A DNA stretch of 64,000 nucleotides from JBCBKP01 sp038521625. Lineage in GTDB: Bacteria; Planctomycetota; Phycisphaerae; Phycisphaerales; UBA1924. Below the pieces are notes generated by a model. It did no database searches, was not told the origin of the DNA, and was given only the letters and a program-made list of their open reading frames with translations. Location of the stretch: the NCBI GenBank assembly GCA_038521625.1, contig JBCBKP010000013.1, forward strand, positions 16,395 to 80,394, written 5' to 3'. Made by a program: the position numbers and the translations under genes. This document shows positions 36,770 through 44,612 of this stretch, in pieces; the first letter of the stretch is position 1; each line of letters starts with the position of its first letter.

Positions 36770-37012
36770 TCAGAGCGTCGCGGAGGTGTAGGGCAGCAGA
36801 CCCATGTGCCGGGCCCGCTTCACCGCCTGAGCGATCATCTTCTGCTCGCGGGCCGTCGTGCCCAGACGCTTGCGCCCGTAGATCTTGCCGTTCGGGCTCA
36901 TCATCCGGCGCAGCGACTCGATGTCCTTCCAGTCCACGTACGGGATGCCCGCCGGGCCCTTCAGGGTCGGGGTCTTCTCCGGGGGGCCACCAAAGCGCTG
37001 GAATCGGCTCAT
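36770..37012 (-). CDS. rpsR: 30S ribosomal protein S18
   Basis: 80 residues. The core YVDWKDIESLRRMMSPNGKI followed by GRKRLGTTAREQKMIAQAVKR and ARHMGLLPYT is unmistakable S18, which binds 16S rRNA in the platform next to S6. GGAG stands 8 bases before the ATG at 37010-37012. In many bacteria rpsR sits with rpsF, ssb and rplI; none of these is adjacent here, so the gene is isolated. Confidence 0.95.
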   Translation of the reverse strand: MSRFQRFGGPPEKTPTLKGPAGIPYVDWKDIESLRRMMSPNGKIYGRKRLGTTAREQKMIAQAVKRARHMGLLPYTSATL

Positions 37013-37131
37013 CGTTCGGTCTCCGTCATGGGCTGCTCGGCCACCCGACTCGCTGGTCGTGTGGCGACGGTTCCTCGCCCGCCGGGCGAGGGCCTCGACG
37101 ATAGGTCGGCCCCCTCGCGGAGGCCAGCCAT

Positions 37132-37641
37132 TCACATCACGTCGTCTTCCGGGTCCTCCGCGGGTTCCCCGGCCGGCTTCGCGTCCATCGCGAGGTACCC
37201 GCCCCCGCCGACGGCCAGAAGCACCGCCGCCGCCAGCATCACGCCGTTGCGGACCAGGTGGCAGGCCGCGATCGGCCCGCTGCACAGGAACTCGCTCGAC
37301 CCGAAGCACCCGCACTCGACGCTCATACCACGGGCCAGCACCGAGACGTACCCGCCCGTGAACACCGCCAGCAGGCCGGCGACCACCGTCGCCGCCGCCC
37401 GCGGTCTCGCCCCGACCACCAGCAGCGCCCCCGAGATCACCTCGGTCCAGGGCAGCGCGAACGCCAGCCAGGCCATCAGCCCGCCCTGCCCGACCGGGTC
37501 GAGCAGGTCGTACCCCTTGATCGCGAACGCGAACGCCTGCGGGTCGGCGATCTTCAGAGAGCCCGCGAACACGAACAGCCCGCCGAGCACCAGCCGGAGC
37601 AGCAACAGCACTGAGTTCCCGGCGATCGCGGGCGCGTGCAT
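37132..37641 (-). CDS. MauE/DoxX-family membrane protein
   Basis: 169 residues, four membrane segments. The first (LLLLRLVLGGLFVFAGSLKI) and third (TVVAGLLAVFTGGYVSVLA) match the MauE/DoxX fold. The loop after segment three is cysteine-rich (SVECGCFGSSEFLCSGPIAACH), a pattern seen in MauE-like proteins that pass disulfide electrons, as in methylamine dehydrogenase maturation. The ATG shares one base with the rhodanese stop (TGATG). Together with the rhodanese and the DUF1573 protein it forms a periplasmic, thiol-flavoured operon. The C-terminal tail is acidic. Confidence 0.75.
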   Translation of the reverse strand: MHAPAIAGNSVLLLLRLVLGGLFVFAGSLKIADPQAFAFAIKGYDLLDPVGQGGLMAWLAFALPWTEVISGALLVVGARPRAAATVVAGLLAVFTGGYVSVLARGMSVECGCFGSSEFLCSGPIAACHLVRNGVMLAAAVLLAVGGGGYLAMDAKPAGEPAEDPEDDVM

Positions 37642-38333
37642 CAGCCGCCCTCCGTCGTCGGGAATCCGGCCTCGCGCCAATCGCGGTAGCCCGCGGTCAT
37701 GATCGTGATGTTGGTGTACCCGCGCTGCTCGAGAAGGATCGCCGCGTTCTCCGAGTCGCTGCAGTCCCCGCCCGTGCAGTACAGCACCAGCGGGTCGTCG
37801 AAGCCCACGCCGAGCGCGTCGAGATACCCGAACCCGTCGCGCCGCGACAGACGCGTCGCCGGCATCGACTCCGCGAACTGGATCGCGCCCTCGTCGTACC
37901 GCTCGGTCGGCCGCGTGTCGAAGAACCAGATCGGACGCGCCCCGGTAAGCATCTCGTCGAACAGCGCCCTGCCGCCCGCCAGACCGACGTAGCCCTCGCC
38001 GGTCTTGACGCCCGACTGCGCGTCGCCGGCGTCGATCATCGCGTCCGCCAGCCCCGCCGAGTTCGAGATCGACGACCCCGAACGCCCCGACTCCGAGCCC
38101 GCATCGATCGCAGCGCCGACGGCCGCCCCGGGCGGCTCTTCGGACGTGTCGCCTCCGGCCGCCGGCGGCGCGGCCTCGCGGCTCAGAACGATCGGCCGAT
38201 CGCCCTGCTGCACCGCCAGCCAGTGCCCGGTCGCGAGCGCAAGCGCGGCCAGCACGATCCCGGCCGTGCCCGCCAGCCAACCCAACCCGCCGCCAGACTC
38301 CGCCGCGGTCGCCAAGCGATCAGCCCCCGGCAC
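37641..38333 (-). CDS. Membrane-anchored rhodanese-domain protein
   Basis: 230 residues from a GTG at 38331-38333 that overlaps the end of the DUF1573 gene by 14 bases. One membrane segment (about 19-40) is followed by a ~60-residue Ser/Gly/Ala linker and a rhodanese domain with the active-site loop YCTGGDCSDS (Cys186). Rhodaneses transfer sulfane sulfur or act as thiol sensors. The domain should lie in the periplasm. The MauE-like gene follows with a one-base overlap, so the three proteins are probably made together. Confidence 0.85.
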   Translation of the reverse strand: MPGADRLATAAESGGGLGWLAGTAGIVLAALALATGHWLAVQQGDRPIVLSREAAPPAAGGDTSEEPPGAAVGAAIDAGSESGRSGSSISNSAGLADAMIDAGDAQSGVKTGEGYVGLAGGRALFDEMLTGARPIWFFDTRPTERYDEGAIQFAESMPATRLSRRDGFGYLDALGVGFDDPLVLYCTGGDCSDSENAAILLEQRGYTNITIMTAGYRDWREAGFPTTEGG

Positions 38334-39426
38334 GCATGAAGCCGAAGTACCGCAGCGAGACGTGCGGCTCGAGCTCGATGTCCGTCTTGAGCTTCAGCTC
38401 GCCGTTCAGGCGCCGGCCCTGCGCGGGCGCCGTCCCGCGGATCGTCACGCGGTACGCGTCGCCCTCGTCGGTCAGCGGCTCGACCTCGATCTCCAGCGAA
38501 GAGGGATCCAGAGAACCGGCGCCCTCGATCCCCAGGATCTTGAACGGCTCGGCCTTCCGGCTCACCACGTCGATGGTCGTCTCGAACGCCTCGCCGGCCG
38601 TCAGGTTGTTCAGCGCCAGCGTCGGCGGTGTTGCCGTCAGATCGCCGCGGATCACGGCCGAGGCGTTCATCTGCCGCGAAAGCACCCGCTCGTCGTTCGT
38701 GGTCAGGTTCACGCTCGCCGCCACCGTGCCGACCGGGGCGTTGCTCTTCAGCACCAGCTTGATCCGCGTCTGACGCAGCACCTCGTCGCCGATCGTGACG
38801 AAGTCCGTCCCGAGCACCTCGGCCTCGAGGTACGGCATCCGGAACGGGCGGACTCCGGCCTCGAAGTCCACCGTCCGGCCCGTCACCCTGATCTCGATCT
38901 CCTTGCCCGTGCCGCGCGGCAGCACACCGAAGTTGATCAGCTTCGGCTCGACCAGGATCACCTCGTTGACCGTCGTGTTGAACCGGACCCGCGAACGCGG
39001 CGCCCGCAGATCGTTCATCTGAAAGTTCACGTCCTTCGATTGCGTGCCCGGCCGGTTGGTCGGGTCGAAGTCGACGACGATCTCCGCCGAGGCGCCCGGC
39101 GCGATCGTGCCCGCCGGCTCCAGCCGGGCGTTCGAGCAGCCGCAGGTCGGCTGGAAGTTGTAGATCGAAAGGTCACGATCGCCGTTGTTCTGCACCGGGA
39201 ACCGGACCTCTTTGACCTCGTGGTCCCAGATATCCCCGATGTCGATCGACGTCCCCTCGGGGAAGTACGCCCGCGGGCCGACGTTGACCTCCTTGTTGGG
39301 CGCCTCCGGGCTCGGACCCACGACCTGCGCCGCCGCCGGCGCCGCCAGAGCCACCAGCGGCGAGAGCACCAACAACGCGCTCAGACGCGCCCCGAGATCA
39401 ATCCGAATGCCGAACATACGCCGCAT
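38320..39426 (-). CDS. DUF1573-family exported protein
   Basis: 368 residues from the ATG at 39424-39426, with GGGAGG 8 bases upstream. A signal peptide ends near residue 34 (ALAAPAAAQ). DUF1573 Ig-like modules follow: VQNNGDRDLSIYNFQPTCGC has the conserved TCGC motif after the NxGxxxL strand, then a second module after residue ~165 without cysteines and a third near the C-terminus. The family is common in planctomycetes and Bacteroidota and is thought to act in the periplasm. It begins the DUF1573-rhodanese-MauE operon. Confidence 0.85.
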   Translation of the reverse strand: MRRMFGIRIDLGARLSALLVLSPLVALAAPAAAQVVGPSPEAPNKEVNVGPRAYFPEGTSIDIGDIWDHEVKEVRFPVQNNGDRDLSIYNFQPTCGCSNARLEPAGTIAPGASAEIVVDFDPTNRPGTQSKDVNFQMNDLRAPRSRVRFNTTVNEVILVEPKLINFGVLPRGTGKEIEIRVTGRTVDFEAGVRPFRMPYLEAEVLGTDFVTIGDEVLRQTRIKLVLKSNAPVGTVAASVNLTTNDERVLSRQMNASAVIRGDLTATPPTLALNNLTAGEAFETTIDVVSRKAEPFKILGIEGAGSLDPSSLEIEVEPLTDEGDAYRVTIRGTAPAQGRRLNGELKLKTDIELEPHVSLRYFGFMRAGG

Positions 39427-39567
39427 CGCTTCGCCTCCCTCAGCAAGCAGCCGGGACGAATCCGCTCCCGATCTCACGCCCAGAATCTCGACGCTCCCGC
39501 CGCGACGAACAGTCCACCGTCGTCCGCCGCGTCGTGCCCACCAGAACGGGCACCATGAGTCTACCGC

Positions 39568-40716
39568 TCAAACCGCCGCGGGTTGACAAGACCCCGCCCC
39601 TCCCCGACGCAACCCGTCCGCACGACCCGCCCGGGCCGCCGCGGGTTCACCCGACTCACGTCCGAGAGACCGGCCCGACCGCCACGCCCCGATCGCAGCC
39701 TCGACCGCCCCGGGCCGATCGGCCGTCCGGACCGCCTCCCGCAGCGGCTTGCTGTGCGGCCCCAGGCCCTTTCCGAGCCAGCTGATCTTCTGGCGGATCT
39801 TGTGCATCGCGTACCCGTCCCCCCGGTACGCCCGCATCCGCCCGAAGTACGCCAGGATCGCGTCCAGTTTCTCGCCCTCGGACGGCTCCGACCAGCTCGA
39901 ACCGGTCTGAGCCGCCCAAGCCTCCGCGAAGACCCACGGCCGCGCGAACGCCCCCCGACCGATCATCACCCCCGCCGCGCCCGTCTCGGCCAGCATCGAG
40001 ACCGCGTCCCCCGCCGTCCGGACATCGCCGTTCGCGATCACCGGAACCTGGGGAAATCTTGCCCCAACCCCCTCGACGACGCGACGGATCCCCTCGCGCC
40101 GGACCGAACCCTTGAACCGCTGCTCGGTCGTCCGCCCGTGCACCGTCAGCCCCGCGACCCCGACCCCCGCCAGACCCAGCGAGAGCCCGACCGCGCAGCC
40201 GGCCTCGTACGCCGCCTCGTCCCAGCCGAGACGCATCTTGCAGGTCAGCGGGATCCGCTCTGGAAGCGCCCGGCGGACCGCCTCGGCCAGCCGGATCGCG
40301 TGCGGCACGTCGCACATCAGCTTCGAGCCACCCGACTTCTTTGTGACCTTGTCGACGGGGCAGCCCATGTTGATGTCGACCACCGTCGCGCCGTGGTCCG
40401 CGCACCACCGGGCGCCGTCCGCAAGGACTCCGGGGTCGGAGCCGTACAACTGCATCCCGATCGGCCGGTCCAGATCGCTGGTCCGGGCCAGGTCCCGGCT
40501 CGCTTCGCTCCCGCAGAGCAGCCCCTTGGGGCTCAGCAGGTCCGTGCAGGCCAGCCCGACGCCGCCGAAAGACCGCGCCGTCTCACGCCACGCCAGGTCG
40601 CACCACCCCGCGATCGGCGCCAGAAGCAGATTCGATTCGAGCCGCACCTCGCCCAGCCGGATCGGCCGCGCCGGCGATCTCGGATGGGATTGGCTGGGCT
40701 CTCCGGGCACACGCAA
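39568..40716 (-). CDS. dus: tRNA-dihydrouridine synthase
   Basis: 382 residues from a TTG at 40714-40716 (GTG at 40708-40710 also possible). A TIM-barrel flavoenzyme with the Dus signatures LAPIAGWCDLAWRE, VVDINMGCPVDKVTKKSGGS, LTCKMRLGWD, LTVHGRTTEQ and PVIANGDVRT. The catalytic cysteine is in the segment after GCP. It is closest to DusB. Dihydrouridine is introduced into the tRNA D-loop. The last ~35 residues are Arg/Ala/Gly-rich and probably disordered. It starts 13 bases after the YkgJ-like gene, likely in one operon. Confidence 0.9.
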   Translation of the reverse strand: MRVPGEPSQSHPRSPARPIRLGEVRLESNLLLAPIAGWCDLAWRETARSFGGVGLACTDLLSPKGLLCGSEASRDLARTSDLDRPIGMQLYGSDPGVLADGARWCADHGATVVDINMGCPVDKVTKKSGGSKLMCDVPHAIRLAEAVRRALPERIPLTCKMRLGWDEAAYEAGCAVGLSLGLAGVGVAGLTVHGRTTEQRFKGSVRREGIRRVVEGVGARFPQVPVIANGDVRTAGDAVSMLAETGAAGVMIGRGAFARPWVFAEAWAAQTGSSWSEPSEGEKLDAILAYFGRMRAYRGDGYAMHKIRQKISWLGKGLGPHSKPLREAVRTADRPGAVEAAIGAWRSGRSLGRESGEPAAARAGRADGLRRGGAGSCQPAAV

Positions 40717-40729
40717 GCCTACGAGCCGC

Positions 40730-41284
40730 TCAGGCCCGCCGGGGCGGCGCCTTGGGCTTCAGCGAGCCGGCAACCACCGTGATCAGCGGCGCTTCCGGAC
40801 GCGACGGATGCGGCTTGAGCTCGAGCGGCGGGGCGCCCTCGACGGTCAGCGCCTGGAACCGCGCCTCCTGGAAACGCCGCAGCACCACCCGCCCGGGCTT
40901 GGTCCGGTCGAAATCGCGGACCATGCTCTTCACCCGCGGCTGCTCCAACGCGCCGCGCCGCAGCTCGACCATGCCCAGGCCCGGCCCGCCGTCCGGCATC
41001 GTGATCGGCTGCATCAGCACGCCGAGCCGGTCGGGACGGTCGCGCTCGGACCCCAGCCCGGAGAGCCAGGCGCACTCGAACGACCGGCAGACCTCGGGCC
41101 GCGAGCCGTACACGCTGCACTGGCCGCCGGACCTGCCCGCGTCGTGCAACCGCGGGCACGGCGTGTCCCTCGGCTTCCCGAGTTCGGGGATGTCCGGGGC
41201 GACGCAACAAGCACGGCATTCGCCGCACGTCCTCCCGTCAATAAGGCTCGTCCCGTTTCTGGTCGTGCTCACGGGCACCGCCAT
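40730..41284 (-). CDS. YkgJ-like zinc/iron-chelating cysteine-cluster protein
   Basis: 184 residues from the ATG at 41282-41284. The cluster CGECRACCVAPDI, then PCPRLH, then GQCSVYGSRPEVCRSFEC is the UPF0153/YkgJ pattern of six to eight cysteines that bind a metal, probably iron-sulfur or zinc. A C-terminal ~90-residue domain (PDGGPGLGMVELRRGAL) is not in the minimal family. Function is unknown. It precedes the dus gene and is divergent from the LolC-like gene. Confidence 0.8.
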   Translation of the reverse strand: MAVPVSTTRNGTSLIDGRTCGECRACCVAPDIPELGKPRDTPCPRLHDAGRSGGQCSVYGSRPEVCRSFECAWLSGLGSERDRPDRLGVLMQPITMPDGGPGLGMVELRRGALEQPRVKSMVRDFDRTKPGRVVLRRFQEARFQALTVEGAPPLELKPHPSRPEAPLITVVAGSLKPKAPPRRA

Positions 41285-41416
41285 CGAGCCGATCGCCGGG
41301 GCGCTTGAGCGGCCTCGGGGGGCATTGACGACTTCTCCGCCGACCCGCCCGCTGAGGGCGGGGCACCCGACCCACCACGCCGGGGCCGGCCGTCCGGTTT
41401 CGCTACAGTCGCCGCG

Positions 41417-42970
41417 GTGTATCAGGCCGTTCTCACACGCCGCTACCTGACCAGCAAGATCATGCCGCTGCTTGCCATGGCCGCGGTGACGCTGTCGGTC
41501 GGCACCGTGCTCGTCACCTGGTCGGTCATGGGCGGGTTCCTCGAGACCCTCCTGAATTCCGGCCGCGGGCTGATCGGCGACGTCAAGGTCTCCTGGCCCA
41601 ACACCGGCTTCCCCTACTACGAGGAGTTGATCGAGGACCTCGAGGCCGACCCGATGGTCACGGCCGCGGCCCCCGTGATCGAGACATTCGGTCTCATCTC
41701 GCTGGCCGACGACCGTGTCCTCGGCGTGACGATCCGCGGGATCGAGGGGGAGTCGTTCGCGCGCGTGACCACCTACGACGAGTCGATCTGGTGGCGCCCG
41801 ATCGACGAGCCGCTGCCGCGCGACGACGCCCGCAGCGACCCGCGTCTCGGCAACCAGGGCTACTTCGCCTCGACCGACTGGGCCGAGATCGAGCGCAACG
41901 GCCTCACGCTCTCCGAGCGCGACGGTCGGGGCGCCGCCGTCCCGGGCATCCATGTCAGCGACTGGAACATCCGCACCCCGGCCGGCACCTACCAGCCCGC
42001 GCCGCCGCTCCGCGTCACGCCTGAGGGCGAGGAGGAGCTGCTCAACATCTGGCTACCCGACGACGCCCTCACGATGCACGTCATGCCGATCGACTCGAGC
42101 GGACGCGGCGTCCGCGTCGTGACGCGCACGATCCCGGTCGCCAACGAGTTCAAGACCGACATCTTCGAGATCGACAGCCGCACCGTCCTCGCCCGACTCG
42201 ACGTCCTGCAAGAGATGCTCAACATGCAGGCCGAGGGCGCCCAGACCATCGAGGAAGGCTCCGGCGGCTTCGAGATCGACGAGGACGGCGAGCTCGTCCG
42301 CGTCCCCGCGACCGTCGTCGCCACCGCGCCCGCGCGTGTCACCGACGTGATCGTCCGCGGCGAGATCGGCCCGGGCGAGACCGAGACCGTCGCGCTCAAG
42401 GAACGCGTCCGCGCGATCTACGAGGCCTTCGCCGCGCGCCACCGCGGCGAGGTCCCGCCGGCCGGCGCCGTCCGTGTGCTTTCCTGGCGCGATCTCAACC
42501 GCACGCAGATCGCAGCGGTCCAGAACGAGACCGGCCTCGTGCTCTTCATCTTCGGCCTCGTCTGCTTCACGACGGTCTTCCTCGTGCTCGCCATCTTCTG
42601 GAGCATGATCAGCGAGAAGACGCGCGACATCGGCGTGCTCCGGGCCCTGGGCGCCAGCACCGCGGGCGTCACCTGGCTCTGGCTGCGCTACGGCGCGCTG
42701 CTCGGCGCTGTCGGCGGGCTGCTCGGGCTCGCCGTCGCCTGGATGATCGTCTCGAACATCAACGCGATCCACGACTGGATGGGCGTCAACCTCGGTCTCA
42801 AGATCTGGGACCCGAGCGTCTACTACTTCGTCGAGATCCCCGAGGACCTCGACGCGACCAAGGCGATCGTCGTCGTCGTCGCCGGCGTCTCGACGTGCCT
42901 GCTCGGCGCCGCCATCCCCGCGCTCCGCGCCGGCCTGCTCGATCCCGTGAGGGCCCTGCGCTTTGAGTAA
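41417..42970 (+). CDS. LolC/E-type ABC transporter permease
   Basis: 517 residues from a GTG. One N-terminal membrane segment (MPLLAMAAVTLSVGTVLVTW), a ~340-residue periplasmic domain, then three more segments, starting TGLVLFIFGLVCFTTVFLVL. The FtsX-like block FWSMISEKTRDIGVLRALGA is diagnostic. LolC/E proteins extract lipoproteins from the inner membrane; MacB-type permeases share the fold. The periplasmic domain is ~100 residues longer than in LolC. The stop overlaps the start of the ATPase gene. TACAGT (41404-41409) ends 7 bases before the start and no Shine-Dalgarno is seen. Confidence 0.9.
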   Translation: MYQAVLTRRYLTSKIMPLLAMAAVTLSVGTVLVTWSVMGGFLETLLNSGRGLIGDVKVSWPNTGFPYYEELIEDLEADPMVTAAAPVIETFGLISLADDRVLGVTIRGIEGESFARVTTYDESIWWRPIDEPLPRDDARSDPRLGNQGYFASTDWAEIERNGLTLSERDGRGAAVPGIHVSDWNIRTPAGTYQPAPPLRVTPEGEEELLNIWLPDDALTMHVMPIDSSGRGVRVVTRTIPVANEFKTDIFEIDSRTVLARLDVLQEMLNMQAEGAQTIEEGSGGFEIDEDGELVRVPATVVATAPARVTDVIVRGEIGPGETETVALKERVRAIYEAFAARHRGEVPPAGAVRVLSWRDLNRTQIAAVQNETGLVLFIFGLVCFTTVFLVLAIFWSMISEKTRDIGVLRALGASTAGVTWLWLRYGALLGAVGGLLGLAVAWMIVSNINAIHDWMGVNLGLKIWDPSVYYFVEIPEDLDATKAIVVVVAGVSTCLLGAAIPALRAGLLDPVRALRFE

Positions 42971-43712
42971 CGCCGGATACATCCTCCGCGCCCGCGCGAT
43001 CGAGAAAACCTACACCATGGGTCGGACGAGGCTCGACGTCCTCCGTGGCGTCGACCTCGAAGTCTCGGAGGGCGAGTGGGTCGCGGTCCTCGGCGCCTCC
43101 GGCTCCGGCAAGAGCACCCTCCTGCACCTGCTCGGCGGCCTCGACCGCCCCGGCGGGGGCGCGATCGAGTTCCGAGGCTCGCCGCTCGGCACGATGGGAC
43201 GCGCCGAGCTCGACCGCTACCGCGCCGCCTCGGTTGGGTTCGTTTTCCAGTTCTACCACCTGCTGCCGGAGCTCCGGGTGCTCCAGAACGTCACCCTCGG
43301 CGCGATGGTCCGCCACGGGCGGATCGGATTCCGGGGCGAGACCCGCCGCGCCGCCGAGGCCCGCGCACGCGAGCTCCTGGAGGCGTTCGGGCTTGGAAAT
43401 CGGCTGGGCCACAGGCCCAAGGAGCTCTCCGGAGGGGAGCGCCAGCGTGTCGCGATCGCCAGAGCCCTGGTGAACGACCCGCCCGTGCTCCTCGCCGACG
43501 AGCCCACCGGCAACCTCGACCGCCGGACGGGTGAGTCGATCGTCGACGCCATCGAGGCCCGCAGGCGGGCCGGCGGGCTGACGATCGTCATGGTGACCCA
43601 CGACGAACGCATCGCGGCGCGGGCGGACCGTGTCGTCAGGCTGGTGGACGGGCTCGTCGAGCCCGAGGGCGATCCGGCCGGTATTGTTTCGGTTCCGGCC
43701 GGGTCCGAGTGA
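42963..43712 (+). CDS. LolD-type ABC transporter ATPase
   Basis: 249 residues from a TTG that overlaps the permease stop by 8 bases. Walker A GASGSGKST, Q-loop FVFQFYHLLPELRV, signature LSGGERQRVA, Walker B VLLADEPTGNLD and the MVTHD H-loop are intact. The FYHLLPEL stretch is typical of LolD. With the preceding permease it makes a complete LolCDE-like or MacB-like exporter core of two permease copies and two ATPases. The inverted repeat 43713-43731 follows its stop. Confidence 0.92.
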   Translation: MSNAGYILRARAIEKTYTMGRTRLDVLRGVDLEVSEGEWVAVLGASGSGKSTLLHLLGGLDRPGGGAIEFRGSPLGTMGRAELDRYRAASVGFVFQFYHLLPELRVLQNVTLGAMVRHGRIGFRGETRRAAEARARELLEAFGLGNRLGHRPKELSGGERQRVAIARALVNDPPVLLADEPTGNLDRRTGESIVDAIEARRRAGGLTIVMVTHDERIAARADRVVRLVDGLVEPEGDPAGIVSVPAGSE

Positions 43713-43731
43713 CCGGCCCTGAGATGGCCGG
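43713..43731 (+). terminator. Hairpin directly after the LolD-like stop
   Basis: CCGGCC (43713-43718) pairs with GGCCGG (43726-43731) across a 7-base loop, starting at the first base after the TGA. There is no U-run, so it may be a weak or Rho-assisted terminator, or only a 3'-end protector before the hydrolase gene 30 bases further on. Confidence 0.3.
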
Positions 43732-43760
43732 GCCACCCGGCGGAGGCATTCGGGAACGGC

Positions 43761-44612
43761 GTGGGCGACCGGACTTCTGAATCTGGGCTCGAGGGCGACG
43801 GCGCGGTCTTCGCCGCCGATGTCGTCGAGCGGGATGTCGTCGTCCCGGGCGCGAGCGGGCCGATCCGCGGCAAGGTCCGCGAGACCGGCAGCGGACCGCG
43901 CGTCGTCTTCCTCCACGGGCTCGTCGGTCTCAACGACCACTGGGAGCTCGTCGTCGATCGCGTCTGCGAGCGCATCCGCTGCACCATGCTCGAGCTCCCG
44001 CTGCTCGACCTCCGCGGCGCCGACTGCTCCGTCCAGGGCGTGACCGACCTCACCACCGCATTCCTCGAACGCGACGTCGGCCGCCCGACCGTCCTGGTCG
44101 GCAACAGCTTCGGCGGACACGTCGCCCTCCGCGTCGCCATCAAGCGTCCCGATCTCGTCCGCGGGCTCGTGCTCGCCGGCTCCAGCGGCCTCTTCGAGCG
44201 CACCCTCGTCAAGGGCGCGCCCGTCCGCCCGCCCCGCGAGTGGCTCGTCGAGAAGATCGCCGAACTCTTCTACGACAAGAGCCACGTCCGCGAGGACGAC
44301 ATCGACCGCGCTTACCACGCGCTCAACAGCAAGGGCGGCGCCCGCGCCATGGTCCGCCTCAGCCGCACCGCCCGACGCAACCACCTCGGCGATCAGATCG
44401 GCGAGATCGAATGCCCCACCCTGCTCATCTGGGGCAAGCAGGACATCGTTACGCCGCCGTCGGCCGCACAGGGCTTCATGGACCTGCTCCCGCGCGGCGA
44501 GATCGTCTGGGTCGACCGCTGCGGCCACACGCCCATGCTCGAGGCGCCCGAGGTCTTCAGCGAGTCGATGGTGGAATTCGTCGCCCGCCTTCCCCAGCCA
44601 ACCGAGCGATGA
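43761..44612 (+). CDS. Alpha/beta-hydrolase
   Basis: 283 residues from a GTG. The classic fold elements are present: VVFLHGLVGLNDHWEL (oxyanion), LVGNSFGGHVAL with the nucleophile Ser, LLIWGKQDIVTP with the Asp, and VDRCGHTPMLEAP with the His. Substrate unknown; the sequence resembles the 2-hydroxy-6-oxo-diene (MhpC-like) hydrolase group. Its stop overlaps the start of the GH3 gene (ATGA), so the two enzymes are co-translated and may act on the same type of acyl compound. Confidence 0.85.
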   Translation: MGDRTSESGLEGDGAVFAADVVERDVVVPGASGPIRGKVRETGSGPRVVFLHGLVGLNDHWELVVDRVCERIRCTMLELPLLDLRGADCSVQGVTDLTTAFLERDVGRPTVLVGNSFGGHVALRVAIKRPDLVRGLVLAGSSGLFERTLVKGAPVRPPREWLVEKIAELFYDKSHVREDDIDRAYHALNSKGGARAMVRLSRTARRNHLGDQIGEIECPTLLIWGKQDIVTPPSAAQGFMDLLPRGEIVWVDRCGHTPMLEAPEVFSESMVEFVARLPQPTER

